In this document: positions 6,073 to 14,779 of the stretch, piece by piece
How the letters are laid out: every line of letters starts with the position of its first letter
Position numbering within the stretch: the stretch's first letter is position 1
Origin: an uncultured Lachnospiraceae bacterium
Lineage (GTDB): Bacteria; Bacillota; Clostridia; Lachnospirales; Lachnospiraceae
Length of the DNA stretch: 17,636 bases
Direction: 5' to 3'
Assembly (NCBI GenBank): GCA_946549155.1
Contig: CAMNQN010000045.1
Location: 1 to 17,636, forward strand
The notes under the pieces: generated by a model
The model's database searches: none
Told to the model about the DNA's origin: nothing
What the model saw: only the letters and a program-made list of their open reading frames with translations
Translations under genes and position numbers: made by a program

Positions 6073-7461
6073 TCAAAATTCAAATTTGTCTGCAAAATAT
6101 GCCGGCAGATCCTCGATCTTTACGCGCTCCTGGGCCATGGTGTCACGGTCCCGGACAGTCACCGCGCCATCGGTCTCGGAGTCAAAGTCATAGGTGATGC
6201 AGAAGGGCGTACCGATCTCATCCTGCCGTCTGTAACGCTTTCCGATATTTCCGCGGTCATCAAACTCACAGTTGTATTTCCTGGAGAGCATGGCAAATAC
6301 CTTCTGTGCTCCCTCATTCAGCTTTTTGGACAGCGGCAGCACGCCAATCTTGACAGGCGCCAGCGCCGGATGGAAATGCAGCACAGTACGCACATCTCCG
6401 CCCTCCAGCTCTTCCTCGTCATAGGCGCTGCACAGGAAGGCTAACACCACCCGATCTGCACCCAGAGAGGGCTCAATCACGTAAGGAATATATTTTTCCT
6501 TCTTTTCGTCGTCGAAGTAGGTCATATCCTGTCCGGAGGTGTTCTGATGCTGGGTCAGATCGTAATCAGTCCGATCTGCAATGCCCCACAGCTCGCCCCA
6601 TCCGAAGGGGAACAAAAATTCAATGTCCGTAGTCCCCTTGCTGTAGAAGCAAAGCTCTTCGGGTGCATGGTCTCTGGCACGCATCTCATCCTCCTTCATT
6701 CCCAGGGACTTCAGCCAGTTAATGCAGAAGCTTCTCCAATACTGGAACCAGTCCAGATCCGTGCCCGGCTCACAGAAAAACTCCAGCTCCATCTGCTCAA
6801 ACTCACGGGTACGGAAGGTAAAATTACCCGGTGTAATCTCATTGCGGAAGGATTTTCCGATCTGTCCGATGCCGAAGGGAATCTTTTTTCTGGAAGTACG
6901 CTGTACGTTCTTGAAATTCACGAAGATACCCTGGGCCGTCTCCGGTCTTAAATATACCGTATTTTTCGCATCCTCCGTCACGCCCTGGAAGGTCTTGAAC
7001 ATCAGGTTAAACTGACGGATATCGGTGAAATTATGCTTCCCGCAGGAGGGACAGGGGATGTTGTGCTCCTCCACAAAGTTCTTCATTTCCTCCTGGGAAA
7101 AGGCGTCGATGGGCTTCTCCAGCGCAATGCCCTTCTCCGCGCAGTAATCCTCAATCAGCTTGTCCGCACGGAACCGCTCGTGACATTCCTTACAGTCCAT
7201 CAGCGGGTCAGCAAAACCACCCAGATGGCCGGAAGCAACCCAGGTCTGAGGATTCATCAAAATCGCGCAGTCCACACCCACATTGTAGGGGTTCTCGGTA
7301 ATAAACTTCTGCCACCAGGCTTTCTTTACGTTGTTTTTCAATTCCACACCCAGGTTACCGTAGTCCCAGGTGTTTGCAAGGCCGCCGTAAATCTCGGAAC
7401 CGGGATACACAAATCCTCTGCCCTTTGCCAGTGCAACAATCTTTTCCATTGTTTTTTCCAT
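6073..7461 (-). CDS. glyQS: Glycine--tRNA ligase, alpha2 (eukaryote/archaeal-like) type
   Basis: Charges tRNA-Gly with glycine (EC 6.1.1.14) in the cytoplasm. The 462-aa single-chain class II enzyme is the homodimeric type, not the alpha/beta type split into glyQ and glyS. Visible are GFVYPGSEIYGGLANTWDYG (residues 16-35), a zinc module with Cys90, Cys93, Cys137 and Cys140, motif 2 in FRNEITPGNFTFRTREFEQ (from 205), motif 3 in LGADRVVLAFL, and the C-terminal anticodon-binding domain. The start at 7461 is supported by AGGAGG 6 nt upstream; an in-frame ATG at 7476 overlaps that ribosome binding site and would add only MRRKT. The 54-nt gap before it holds no T-box leader of the usual length. It follows the lipoprotein gene, and the promoter at 8275-8303 probably serves both. 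Confidence 0.96.
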   Translation of the reverse strand: MEKTMEKIVALAKGRGFVYPGSEIYGGLANTWDYGNLGVELKNNVKKAWWQKFITENPYNVGVDCAILMNPQTWVASGHLGGFADPLMDCKECHERFRADKLIEDYCAEKGIALEKPIDAFSQEEMKNFVEEHNIPCPSCGKHNFTDIRQFNLMFKTFQGVTEDAKNTVYLRPETAQGIFVNFKNVQRTSRKKIPFGIGQIGKSFRNEITPGNFTFRTREFEQMELEFFCEPGTDLDWFQYWRSFCINWLKSLGMKEDEMRARDHAPEELCFYSKGTTDIEFLFPFGWGELWGIADRTDYDLTQHQNTSGQDMTYFDDEKKEKYIPYVIEPSLGADRVVLAFLCSAYDEEELEGGDVRTVLHFHPALAPVKIGVLPLSKKLNEGAQKVFAMLSRKYNCEFDDRGNIGKRYRRQDEIGTPFCITYDFDSETDGAVTVRDRDTMAQERVKIEDLPAYFADKFEF

Positions 7462-7488
7462 CGTTTTCCTCCTCATCTATCAGAAACA

Positions 7489-7507
7489 ATCTGTAGGTCT
7501 TACAGAT
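7489..7507 (-). other. Small AT-rich hairpin between the lipoprotein gene and glyQS
   Basis: ATCTGTA and TACAGAT form a perfect 7-bp stem with a 5-nt loop, followed on the - strand by TGTTTCTG. The stem is AT-rich and the U-tract poor, so it is at best an inefficient terminator or attenuator just ahead of the glyQS ribosome binding site. Confidence 0.25.
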
Positions 7508-7515
7508 GATCTTCC

Positions 7516-8247
7516 TCAAAATTCATAAATGATATACAGATAGTTTTTCTCCAAATCCTTTGCGGATACCGGTCCGTCCTTCTCTTCCACATAAACGGCT
7601 GAAGAGGGAAGCACCAGCCCCTCCGTCTGCGGAGATGTCTCCTCCCCGGCCGGCCGCACCTGACGCTTTGCCATGGGGGACGCATTGGCGCTGACATACA
7701 CCACATCGCCGGGCACCTGTACCAAATGAGAGTTGTCCGTCACCAGTACCTGATATTCCTTATGCTTTAACGGCTCCTCATTCGTGATCAGTTCACCGCT
7801 CACCGTGCCGTCCTCCACCTTACGGAATTGATTATAGAACAGGTAGCCCTCCATCTCCGCCCCCAGCATGGAGCCATTGTAAAACCGCACGTTATTGTAA
7901 TCGGCATAATCCTCCGCCGACTGATAGGTCATAGTCAAAACCACCTGATGATTCTCCAGCGACAGCGCGTCCACTGTTACTGCGTCTGCCCCGTGAGTCT
8001 GATTATACTGGCTGACAGTGCTGTGAATCATCTGCTCCAGCTCCCCGGAATCGTAATAGCTCTGATCCAGCGCGTCAATGACTGTCTCTGTCAGAGTCCC
8101 GTCCTTTCGCACCGTCAAATTCGTCTCCCCGGGTTCCCAGGATTTTCCTCCCCTGATCTCATCTATGGTATCCTGAAGATTACATCCAGTCAGCGTCAGC
8201 ATACACAAAAAGGCTGCTGTCAGTCTGATGATCTCCCCTGCTCTCAT
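7516..8247 (-). CDS. Predicted lipoprotein of unknown function
   Basis: A 243-aa protein with a bacterial lipoprotein signal: a short basic start MRAGEIIRL, a hydrophobic stretch, and the lipobox LTGC with the lipidated Cys at residue 22. It would be anchored to the outer face of the cell membrane. The mature part is acidic, has no second membrane segment, and contains YYDSGELEQMIHSTVSQYN and repeated beta-like stretches ending in LYIIYEF. I do not recognise a named domain; it looks like a lineage-specific conserved hypothetical often seen beside recO and glyQS in related genomes (from memory). AGGAGGT lies 5 nt upstream of the ATG, and a near-perfect promoter lies in the gap to recO. Function cannot be told. 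Confidence 0.85.
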   Translation of the reverse strand: MRAGEIIRLTAAFLCMLTLTGCNLQDTIDEIRGGKSWEPGETNLTVRKDGTLTETVIDALDQSYYDSGELEQMIHSTVSQYNQTHGADAVTVDALSLENHQVVLTMTYQSAEDYADYNNVRFYNGSMLGAEMEGYLFYNQFRKVEDGTVSGELITNEEPLKHKEYQVLVTDNSHLVQVPGDVVYVSANASPMAKRQVRPAGEETSPQTEGLVLPSSAVYVEEKDGPVSAKDLEKNYLYIIYEF

Positions 8248-8274
8248 GGTATACCTCCTAAATTAATCCAATCT

Positions 8275-8303
8275 ATTATAGCCTTAAACCCGCACATTTT
8301 CAA
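8275..8303 (-). promoter_or_regulatory. Consensus promoter for the lipoprotein-glyQS transcript
   Basis: On the - strand TTGAAA (8303-8298), exactly 17 nt, then TATAAT (8280-8275). This is the closest match to a vegetative sigma-factor promoter in the window. The start point would be near 8268, giving a leader of only about 20 nt. It sits in the 66-nt gap between recO and the lipoprotein gene, so glyQS expression need not depend on the upstream era-recO transcript. Confidence 0.75.
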
Positions 8304-8313
8304 CAAAATATTT

Positions 8314-8970
8314 TCATTTTAGCATTGTTTCCAGTATGTCCAGCGATTTGAATCGGCGGTCTATGTATTTTTCCCTGATTCGGTCCTGCAGCCGCCCCAG
8401 CTCCGTCAGCACCTCCTCCTTCACCAGGAAGGTATAGAGCTTCTGCAGCGGGGCCTGTATCACATACTGTATGGCAAAACGAGTGGCCTCCAGCAGGGAC
8501 GCGTCATAGATCACATCCTGAGGAAATTCCCCGTTCATCACCATCAGCCTGATTTCAAACACGTAGCGCACCAGCTTATCCGGCAGTTTTTTATTTTCCA
8601 GGGCTCTCAGGGAGGCATAGAGAAGATTCAGCATCGGGGAGGCATCCAGGTTTTCCTGGCCATAGTAATCGGCAAACTCCATAAAATAAAAGCCGTAATA
8701 AGTCCCCTCCAGATCCTCCTTCAGGCCTGCGAAATAGTTTGTAATTTCCGCCTGGACCAGGGTATAGGCGCTCCGGCCCTCATACAGGACAAAGGTACCA
8801 AAGGAAAAGGGGCTGACCGCCGCCAGCAGCATACTGTTCTGCCGTCTTGCCCCTCTGGCAAAAGCGGTGATTTTCCCCCGCTCCTTTGTCAGCAAAACCA
8901 CCCGTTTATCATACTCCCCGGAGGGGGATGCCGCCAGCACCATGCCGGTCAGATCAATTCCCTGACTCAT
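8314..8970 (-). CDS. recO: DNA repair protein RecO
   Basis: RecO works with RecF and RecR to load RecA onto SSB-coated single-stranded DNA in recombinational repair. The 218-aa product starts with the OB-fold domain (ID.TGMVLAASPSGEYDKRVVLLTKERGKITAFARGARR), typical of the family, followed by the helical domain (YYGFYFMEFADYY) and a C-terminal tail ending RFKSLDILETML. The protein has no cysteine at all; the CxxC pairs that hold zinc in many RecO proteins are absent and the segment after NGEFPQ is short. That explains its length below the common 240-260 aa. It lies 24 nt after era, a typical adjacency, and is surely co-transcribed with it. GAGAGGAAAG before the ATG is an acceptable ribosome binding site. 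Confidence 0.9.
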   Translation of the reverse strand: MSQGIDLTGMVLAASPSGEYDKRVVLLTKERGKITAFARGARRQNSMLLAAVSPFSFGTFVLYEGRSAYTLVQAEITNYFAGLKEDLEGTYYGFYFMEFADYYGQENLDASPMLNLLYASLRALENKKLPDKLVRYVFEIRLMVMNGEFPQDVIYDASLLEATRFAIQYVIQAPLQKLYTFLVKEEVLTELGRLQDRIREKYIDRRFKSLDILETMLK

Positions 8971-8994
8971 CTTTCCTCTCCACCCCGCTCCTTT

Positions 8995-9903
8995 TTACTG
9001 CTCCTTATAGCCGAAATTCTTGATCATGAAATCGCTGTCTCTCCAGTCCTTTTTCACCTTCACCCAAAGCTGCAGGTTGACCTTCATTTCCAGCATATTT
9101 TCAATTTCCCGGCGGGCCTGGCTGCCGATTTTTCGCAGCATAGCGCCGCCCTTGCCAATAATAATTCCTTTATGGGAATCCCGCTCGCAGATGATGGTAG
9201 CCTCAATATCCATCATGCTGCCGTCGGGGCGCTCCGTCATCCGGTCGATGGCCACCGCAATGCCGTGGGGAATCTCCTCCTCCAGACAGCGCAGCGCCTT
9301 CTCCCGAATCAGCTCCGCGGCGATCTGGCGCTGGGGCTGGTCTGTCACCGTGTCCTCGTCGTAAAAAGCCGGGCCGTAGGGCAGATAGTTCAAAATACAA
9401 TGAATCACCGTATCCAGATTTTTCCCCCGAAGAGCGGATACCGGTATCATATCCGCGAAATCATAAATGTTCCGATAAGCCTCCAGAAACCCCGGAAGCT
9501 CCTCCCTGGAAACCGTATCGATCTTATTCATCACCAAAATCACCGGCGTTTTTGTCTGCTTTAGCTGCTCCGCAATATGCTGTTCCCCCTTCCCGATAAA
9601 GCTGGAGGGTTCCACCAGCCACAGAATCACGTCTACCTCGCTAAGAGTCCGCTCCGCCACATTTACCATGTATTCCCCCAGCTTATTTTTAGCCCGGTGA
9701 ATGCCCGGCGTATCCAAAAAGACAATCTGGCCTTCGTCGCAGGTGTATACCGTCTGGATTCGGTTTCTTGTGGTCTGCGGCTTGTTTGAGGTGATGGCAA
9801 TTTTCTGCCCGATCAGATGATTCATCAGGGTAGACTTACCCACGTTAGGCCGCCCGATCAGCGTAACAAAGCCGGATTTAAATTTTGCGTCATTTATGCT
9901 CAT
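8995..9903 (-). CDS. era: GTPase Era
   Basis: An essential GTPase that binds the 3' end of 16S rRNA and helps assemble the 30S subunit. The 302-aa product has all G motifs: GRPNVGKST (17-25), DTPG (64-67), NKID (126-129) and SAL (156-158). It ends in a type II KH RNA-binding domain with the GxxG loop in HKGIIIGKGGAMLRKIG (about 244-260). The ATG at 9903 is preferred because AAAGGAAAA precedes it at a normal distance and the family begins close to this residue; an in-frame ATG at 9927 would add eight basic residues with no such site. It lies 49 nt after the M16C peptidase gene and 24 nt before recO. Confidence 0.96.
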   Translation of the reverse strand: MSINDAKFKSGFVTLIGRPNVGKSTLMNHLIGQKIAITSNKPQTTRNRIQTVYTCDEGQIVFLDTPGIHRAKNKLGEYMVNVAERTLSEVDVILWLVEPSSFIGKGEQHIAEQLKQTKTPVILVMNKIDTVSREELPGFLEAYRNIYDFADMIPVSALRGKNLDTVIHCILNYLPYGPAFYDEDTVTDQPQRQIAAELIREKALRCLEEEIPHGIAVAIDRMTERPDGSMMDIEATIICERDSHKGIIIGKGGAMLRKIGSQARREIENMLEMKVNLQLWVKVKKDWRDSDFMIKNFGYKEQ

Positions 9904-9952
9904 GCGTTTTCCTTTCTTTTGTATCATTTCCGCCCGCTTCTTCCGGCAGCCT

Positions 9953-12931
9953 TCAAAATTCCTTCAGCTCCAGGAACAGATCACTCTCTGCTCTCAGCTT
10001 CTCCTCGTTCCCCAGAACGCAGAGACAATTCTGCTCCAGCGCTGCCTGCACCAGAGGCGCCAGCCCCCGGATATCCTCCTGAGTGGCCGCCAGCACCTGG
10101 TCCCGCTCCTCCTGCAGGGCTTCTAAGGTGAGTCCGCACAGATACGCGTTCAGGGATCTGCGGCCCTGGGCAGCGGGTGTCAGCGGTGTGTCCATCTCGC
10201 TGATGGTACCGATGACATATTTCGTCATATCCCTGTCCTCCACCGTAAAGCCTTCCAGATAAGCCGGGATTCCCTCATACACCTGGTTGGTTTTGCGAAG
10301 CTGCGGATCCCGGTAGGAAACAAAATTGGTGTCCCCGTTTCTTCCGAAGCTTCCGCTGCAGCCGTAGGCGCCGCCGATGACGCGGATGTTGCTCCAAAGG
10401 TATTCATAGCTCATGATCACCTTCAGCACCCGCAGAGCGCCGGTGTACTGGTAGCCCCGGCTCTTAAAGTTGCCGCTGCGGGCCACATACTGGATCTTGG
10501 CGGGGGTGAGAAAGCCCTCATTTTTCTTTTCCGGGTGCAGTCCGGTGAAATAGTTCAGAGGAATCGGGAAATCCTCTGTACCCGGCACTTTGGCAGCCTT
10601 GTCCGCTCTGTCACAGCACGCCTGCTCCGGACGGCCCAGCCGCTCCGTAAGATGCTCCGCCAACGGCCGCATCCTCTGCAGGCAGGCTCCATCACCGGTG
10701 AAGCTGACCATAAATCCGTCCTGCTTCAGCAGCTGTCCCAGCACCCGGCAGAGCCCCTCTTTCAGCTCCTCCTTCTCCTCCTCAAAATGCTTCGCAAACT
10801 CCTTCACTCTCTCATAAAATTCAATGCCGCTGACACAGTCATTGAACAGGAAGGCCGGGGAGAAATAGGACATGGACCGCACCGCCGCCGTGCTGCTTCC
10901 CGCAGCATTCAGGTGGGAGGAGGTGCGTGATTCCAATTTACCCAGGATCTCTTTCAGGCGCTTCTCCTGTTTTAGATTCGAGGTGAACAGAATCTCCTCA
11001 ATCATCCTGAAGCAATAGTCCACCTTATCCTCCAGGGCGCGCACCTGTACCCCGAAGGCTGCCCGCAGCAAAGCCGAATCCGACTCATCCGGGAACAGGC
11101 TGATGCCCGGCGTGATGCCCCCGGTATTCATATTGATCTCATTGTAGAGCTCTTTATAGCTGTAGTGCTCCGTATCCACCATCCCCAGCACATTTTTCAG
11201 GATCCCCAAATAGGGCAGATCCTCCCGCGCCACAGCGGAGGCATCAAACAGCAGAGTAAAATACGCGATGCCGTTGGCGGCATAGTCGTGATGCAGGATG
11301 GGAATCCCATTCCATACCTGCGTTTTTGTTTTCAGCGGAGCCGTCTCCCGTTTCAAATCCTCTCTGGAAAGCACCGGTATCGCCTCCAGCTCCTCCTGGG
11401 TGGAGGGCGTTTCCTGGAAAATCCGCAGCTTCCTGGTCTTTTCCACCAGCTCCCCGATCTGCTCAGGGCTCATGGCCGCCTTTCTCTGTCTCAGTTTTTC
11501 CTCCGTGGCTGCTTCCATCTTCCCCGTAAGTCCTTTCTCCGGTTCAATCACCACAAAGGAGGCGTGGGGATTATCCAGAATCCAGGTACGGATCAGCTTC
11601 TCATAATATCCCGTCCCCACCTGCTGCTTCAAAAATTCAAAATCTGCCAGCTGCTTCAGATAATCAAAGGGCTTCGTGTCGTCATAAAGCCAGCTGTCAA
11701 ACACATCAATGCCGTACATCAGTCCTTTGGGGAAATTGCCGTAATCCGCCTCACGGAATTTGAACTCCATAATATTGATGGCGGCCCGGATGGCCTTCTC
11801 ATCAATCCCACGTTTCGCAATCTGCTCCAGCTCCCGGAAAATCAATTCCCGGAAACGATCTCCATCTTCCCCGTTGGCGTTTTTCGCGATAATCGAAAAC
11901 ACAGGCTGATAGGTGCCGCTGTCGTAGGAGCTCATAATATCCTGGCCAATCCCCGCATCCAGCAGCGCCTCCTTTAAGGGAGCTCCCGGCGCCTCCAGCA
12001 GGGCATACTCCAACACTGCAAAGGCGCTGGCCAGCCGGGTGTCCAGGCTGGTGCCCACGGCCACATTGTATGCCAGAAAGGTATTGTCCCTCTCCGTATC
12101 ATTCTGGGCGATGGAATACTTTTTCCGAATCTCCGCCGGTTTTTCAAAGGGCTTCTGCAAAGTGATGGCAGAATCCACCGCTTCACAGGTAAACTGGCTT
12201 AAATACTCCTGATCCATCCAGTTCAGCCGTTCCTCAAAGTCCAGGTTCCCGTACAGGTAAATATAGCTGTTGGAGGGATGATAGTATTTTCTGTGAAAAT
12301 CCAGGAACTTCTCATAGGTCAGGTCCGGAATGCACTCGGGATCGCCGCCAGACTCACAGTGATAGACGTTGTCCGGAAACAGGGAATTGAGGATTTCCCG
12401 CTCCAGTACATCCTCCGGTGAGGAGAAGGCCCCTTTCATCTCATTGTACACCACACCGTTGTACACCAGCGGGTCCTCCGGCTTCTCGATCTGGTAATTC
12501 CAGCCCTCCTGCCGAAAAATTTCTTCCTTATTATATATATTGGGGAAAAACACCGCGTCCAGATAGACCCACATCAAATTGGCAAAGTCCGCGTCATTAC
12601 AGCTTGCCACCGGATACATGGTCTTGTCCGGGTAGGTCATCGCATTCAAAAAGGTATTCATGGAACCCTTCACCAGCTCCACAAAGGGATCTTTTGAGGG
12701 GAATTTTCTGCTCCCGCAAAGCACGGAATGCTCCAGGATATGAGCCACACCGGTACTGTCCGAGGGCGTGGTGCGAAACGCAATATTAAACACCTTGTTT
12801 TCATCTTCGTTTTCCAGCAGCAACACCCGGGCACCGCTCTTTTTATGCCGCAGCAGATAGCCCATCGACTGCACATCAGGAATCGCTTCCTGCATTACCA
12901 GCTCGTAAGCCGGGACTTTGGTTATGTCCAT
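9953..12931 (-). CDS. M16C (presequence-protease-like) zinc metallopeptidase
   Basis: A 992-aa member of the insulinase superfamily, subfamily M16C, which includes mitochondrial and plastid PreP and single-chain bacterial homologues that degrade peptides inside a closed chamber. The inverted zinc motif HILEH is at residues 64-68, with Glu67 as catalytic base and His64 and His68 as ligands; the third ligand is probably Glu164 in NGVVYNEMKGAFSS. LCGSRKFPSKDPFVELVKGS and FLNAMTYPDKTMYP are further family hallmarks. No signal peptide or membrane segment is visible, so it should act in the cytoplasm on peptides. Length matches full-size two-half M16C proteins, so it looks intact. AAAAAGGAGA precedes the ATG. 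It is placed between the GH3-like gene (58 nt upstream) and era, apparently in one operon. Confidence 0.93.
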   Translation of the reverse strand: MDITKVPAYELVMQEAIPDVQSMGYLLRHKKSGARVLLLENEDENKVFNIAFRTTPSDSTGVAHILEHSVLCGSRKFPSKDPFVELVKGSMNTFLNAMTYPDKTMYPVASCNDADFANLMWVYLDAVFFPNIYNKEEIFRQEGWNYQIEKPEDPLVYNGVVYNEMKGAFSSPEDVLEREILNSLFPDNVYHCESGGDPECIPDLTYEKFLDFHRKYYHPSNSYIYLYGNLDFEERLNWMDQEYLSQFTCEAVDSAITLQKPFEKPAEIRKKYSIAQNDTERDNTFLAYNVAVGTSLDTRLASAFAVLEYALLEAPGAPLKEALLDAGIGQDIMSSYDSGTYQPVFSIIAKNANGEDGDRFRELIFRELEQIAKRGIDEKAIRAAINIMEFKFREADYGNFPKGLMYGIDVFDSWLYDDTKPFDYLKQLADFEFLKQQVGTGYYEKLIRTWILDNPHASFVVIEPEKGLTGKMEAATEEKLRQRKAAMSPEQIGELVEKTRKLRIFQETPSTQEELEAIPVLSREDLKRETAPLKTKTQVWNGIPILHHDYAANGIAYFTLLFDASAVAREDLPYLGILKNVLGMVDTEHYSYKELYNEINMNTGGITPGISLFPDESDSALLRAAFGVQVRALEDKVDYCFRMIEEILFTSNLKQEKRLKEILGKLESRTSSHLNAAGSSTAAVRSMSYFSPAFLFNDCVSGIEFYERVKEFAKHFEEEKEELKEGLCRVLGQLLKQDGFMVSFTGDGACLQRMRPLAEHLTERLGRPEQACCDRADKAAKVPGTEDFPIPLNYFTGLHPEKKNEGFLTPAKIQYVARSGNFKSRGYQYTGALRVLKVIMSYEYLWSNIRVIGGAYGCSGSFGRNGDTNFVSYRDPQLRKTNQVYEGIPAYLEGFTVEDRDMTKYVIGTISEMDTPLTPAAQGRRSLNAYLCGLTLEALQEERDQVLAATQEDIRGLAPLVQAALEQNCLCVLGNEEKLRAESDLFLELKEF

Positions 12932-12989
12932 GTTGATCTCTCCTTTTTATAGAATAAAACTTTTCCGTTACCTTCCTGCACCTGCGCCA

Positions 12990-14003
12990 TCAGAAATTCA
13001 GCCCCAGCTTCGCTTTCGCCTCCAGTATTCGAGCCACCGAAGCATCAATCTGGGCTTCCGCCACCATCTGCTCATCAATGGCGGAGTGAATCCCGTAATA
13101 GGCAGTCATCACATTGGCCGGCGCCGTCAGCAGGTCGGCCCCCGCCTGAAGAGCGTTCATCACCGCCATATCGCCGCCGTAGCTTTGCGTGGCCTCCGGC
13201 ATGCACAGGGAATCTGTCATAATCACACCGTCAAAGGTCTCCCTCAGCTCCCCTGTCACCAGGCTTCTAGCCATGGAGGCAGGCCGCCCGTCATCCGCAG
13301 CCCGCCCTTCCAGGCCGCTCACCGCCGGGTCATACTGCACTCTCGCATGAGTGACGATGGCAAAATCCATATCTAAATCTGAGGGAACTCCCGGCTTTGC
13401 ATCCAAAAGAATATCCAGGCCGCGTTCTGTCTCCCCAGGCTCCTGAACCGTACTGTAACACCAAATACCATCCGTACCAATGGAAAGAGGCCCAAGCAGC
13501 ACGGCGGTGCTTTCCTCCGGTTTCACAAATCCAGTTGCCAGGCTTCCCCCGGCAGCCGCCACTGTCAGCACCGGAATGCCCTCCAGTTCCCGGGTCCGCC
13601 GGATCAGGTCTCTCACCGCCTCCGGGTGGTCCAAATCCTCTGAAAAGAAAACCAGGCCGCCCACATAATAATTTTTCATATTCTGTATCACCATATCCGG
13701 ATTGGCTGTCCAGTCTTCCCCGTCACACAGCTGGGCGGGCGATACCAGAAGCATCTGCCCCACCTTCTCCTCCCGGGACATCCAGCTCACCCGGGCGTTG
13801 ATGGTCTCCGCCATCCCCTTTTCCTCCTGGTCCAAACCTTCGGCCGTTTCCCCCTTTGCGGCTATTTCCTCATTTGCCTCCGCTATGGCAGTCCCATCTG
13901 CCGCTTTTCCGATGCCCACCAGCGGTTCCTCAGCCGCTGCGCCAAAACCGGCACCGGCACACAACACGCCAGCCAGCAAAACCGTCAAAATAGTTCCTCT
14001 CAT
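12990..14003 (-). CDS. Secreted GH3-like protein lacking the canonical catalytic loop
   Basis: A 337-aa exported protein related to glycoside hydrolase family 3 (NagZ-like beta-hexosaminidases). Residues 1-24 are a signal peptide ending GAAA, with no lipobox. WMSREEKVGQMLLV (from 74) and the C-terminal run PASMARSLVTGELRETFDGV then IMTDSL, with NALQAGADLL and ASVARILEAKAKLGL, match GH3, and Asp264 sits at the nucleophile position. However, the DEEGG element is replaced by AAAGGS. The stretch that should carry KHFPGHG with the acid/base residues is missing, and the middle of the barrel appears some tens of residues short. It may be a non-catalytic binding protein or have changed chemistry. The ATG at 14003 has AGGAG 10 nt upstream; a GTG at 14024 is possible but would spoil the signal peptide. 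Confidence 0.8.
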   Translation of the reverse strand: MRGTILTVLLAGVLCAGAGFGAAAEEPLVGIGKAADGTAIAEANEEIAAKGETAEGLDQEEKGMAETINARVSWMSREEKVGQMLLVSPAQLCDGEDWTANPDMVIQNMKNYYVGGLVFFSEDLDHPEAVRDLIRRTRELEGIPVLTVAAAGGSLATGFVKPEESTAVLLGPLSIGTDGIWCYSTVQEPGETERGLDILLDAKPGVPSDLDMDFAIVTHARVQYDPAVSGLEGRAADDGRPASMARSLVTGELRETFDGVIMTDSLCMPEATQSYGGDMAVMNALQAGADLLTAPANVMTAYYGIHSAIDEQMVAEAQIDASVARILEAKAKLGLNF

Positions 14004-14026
14004 TACCGCCCTCACTCCTGTCACTT

Positions 14027-14698
14027 TTACCGTCTTCTTCCTGCCGCTGCCCGCCGTTTTCTCTTATCCAGACGCAGGAACAGCATACTGCCCAGAAAAA
14101 TAAGCAGCAAAATCATCACTGCGCAGTGCATAAAATATGCGTCGGGCAAAATCAGAATTACCGGATCTGTCTTTGAATCAAACAGCCAGTAATTGTTCCG
14201 GAAAAGAATCTGATGAAACAGCGCAAAAAACTTATCCCAATACAACAGGGCGAAAATTCCCAGTGCCACCGGAATCACCAGGGACAGAAGCCCCGCGATC
14301 TTCAGATAGGCATGCTGCCCTCTCCGGCGCATTTTTACAATCCCCACCAGGGAAGCCGCGAAAGTAATCATACAGAGATACTGGATCACCACAAAAATCC
14401 GTTTTACCTCCTGGAAATGGATCTGTCCGGTGTTCGACATGATCAGCGTGGGAAACCTCAGTTCCCCATGAAACCAAAACTGATTGTACTGGATCAGCGC
14501 GTCATAATTAGCCCTGATGGAGGACACATTCATCCCGGAATTTTTCTCGATTCCCAGCAGTGTGATATCTATATAGTATAGCCATTTAAAATTTAAAACA
14601 ATCACCACCGCCAGGGTAAATAGAAACGTCGTCAGCAAAACTGCCAGCAAAAGATTGCTTCCCAGACCGGGGCCCTGCCTTTTTCTTCTTCCTGCCAT
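14027..14698 (-). CDS. DUF1461 / TIGR01906 family integral membrane protein
   Basis: A 223-aa membrane protein with four predicted transmembrane segments at about 15-37, 101-122, 132-154 and 189-210 and very basic ends (MAGRRKRQ... and KRKRRAAAGRRR). The loop between segments 1 and 2 has YDALIQYNQFW and FQEVKRIF. The outer loop before segment 4 holds FHQILFRNNYWLFDSKTDP, then LPDAYF, which is the signature I associate with DUF1461. The biochemical role of the family is not known to me. It is the first gene of the long run toward recO, directly after a promoter at 14734-14762. AAGGAG precedes the ATG. Its stop is only 23 nt from the chosen GH3-like start, so the two are surely co-transcribed. 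Confidence 0.85.
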   Translation of the reverse strand: MAGRRKRQGPGLGSNLLLAVLLTTFLFTLAVVIVLNFKWLYYIDITLLGIEKNSGMNVSSIRANYDALIQYNQFWFHGELRFPTLIMSNTGQIHFQEVKRIFVVIQYLCMITFAASLVGIVKMRRRGQHAYLKIAGLLSLVIPVALGIFALLYWDKFFALFHQILFRNNYWLFDSKTDPVILILPDAYFMHCAVMILLLIFLGSMLFLRLDKRKRRAAAGRRR

Positions 14699-14733
14699 TC
14701 TCTTTCTCCTTTGTATTCCATTTGCCTTTCCAA

Positions 14734-14762
14734 ATCATATCACAGAATCGGGAAAGGGACAA
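14734..14762 (-). promoter_or_regulatory. Promoter of the DUF1461-GH3-M16C-era-recO operon
   Basis: On the - strand TTGTCC (14762-14757), a 17-nt spacer and TATGAT (14739-14734) lie 36 nt upstream of the DUF1461 start codon. Both boxes are close to the vegetative consensus and the spacing is ideal. It is the only good promoter I found before the one between recO and the lipoprotein gene. Confidence 0.65.
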
Positions 14763-14779
14763 CTGTCGGGTTTTTTATT

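Noticed and set aside
7462..7515. T-box riboswitch ahead of glyQS
   Set aside because: The gap to the upstream gene is only 54 nt, far too short for a T-box leader, and no T-box consensus is visible.
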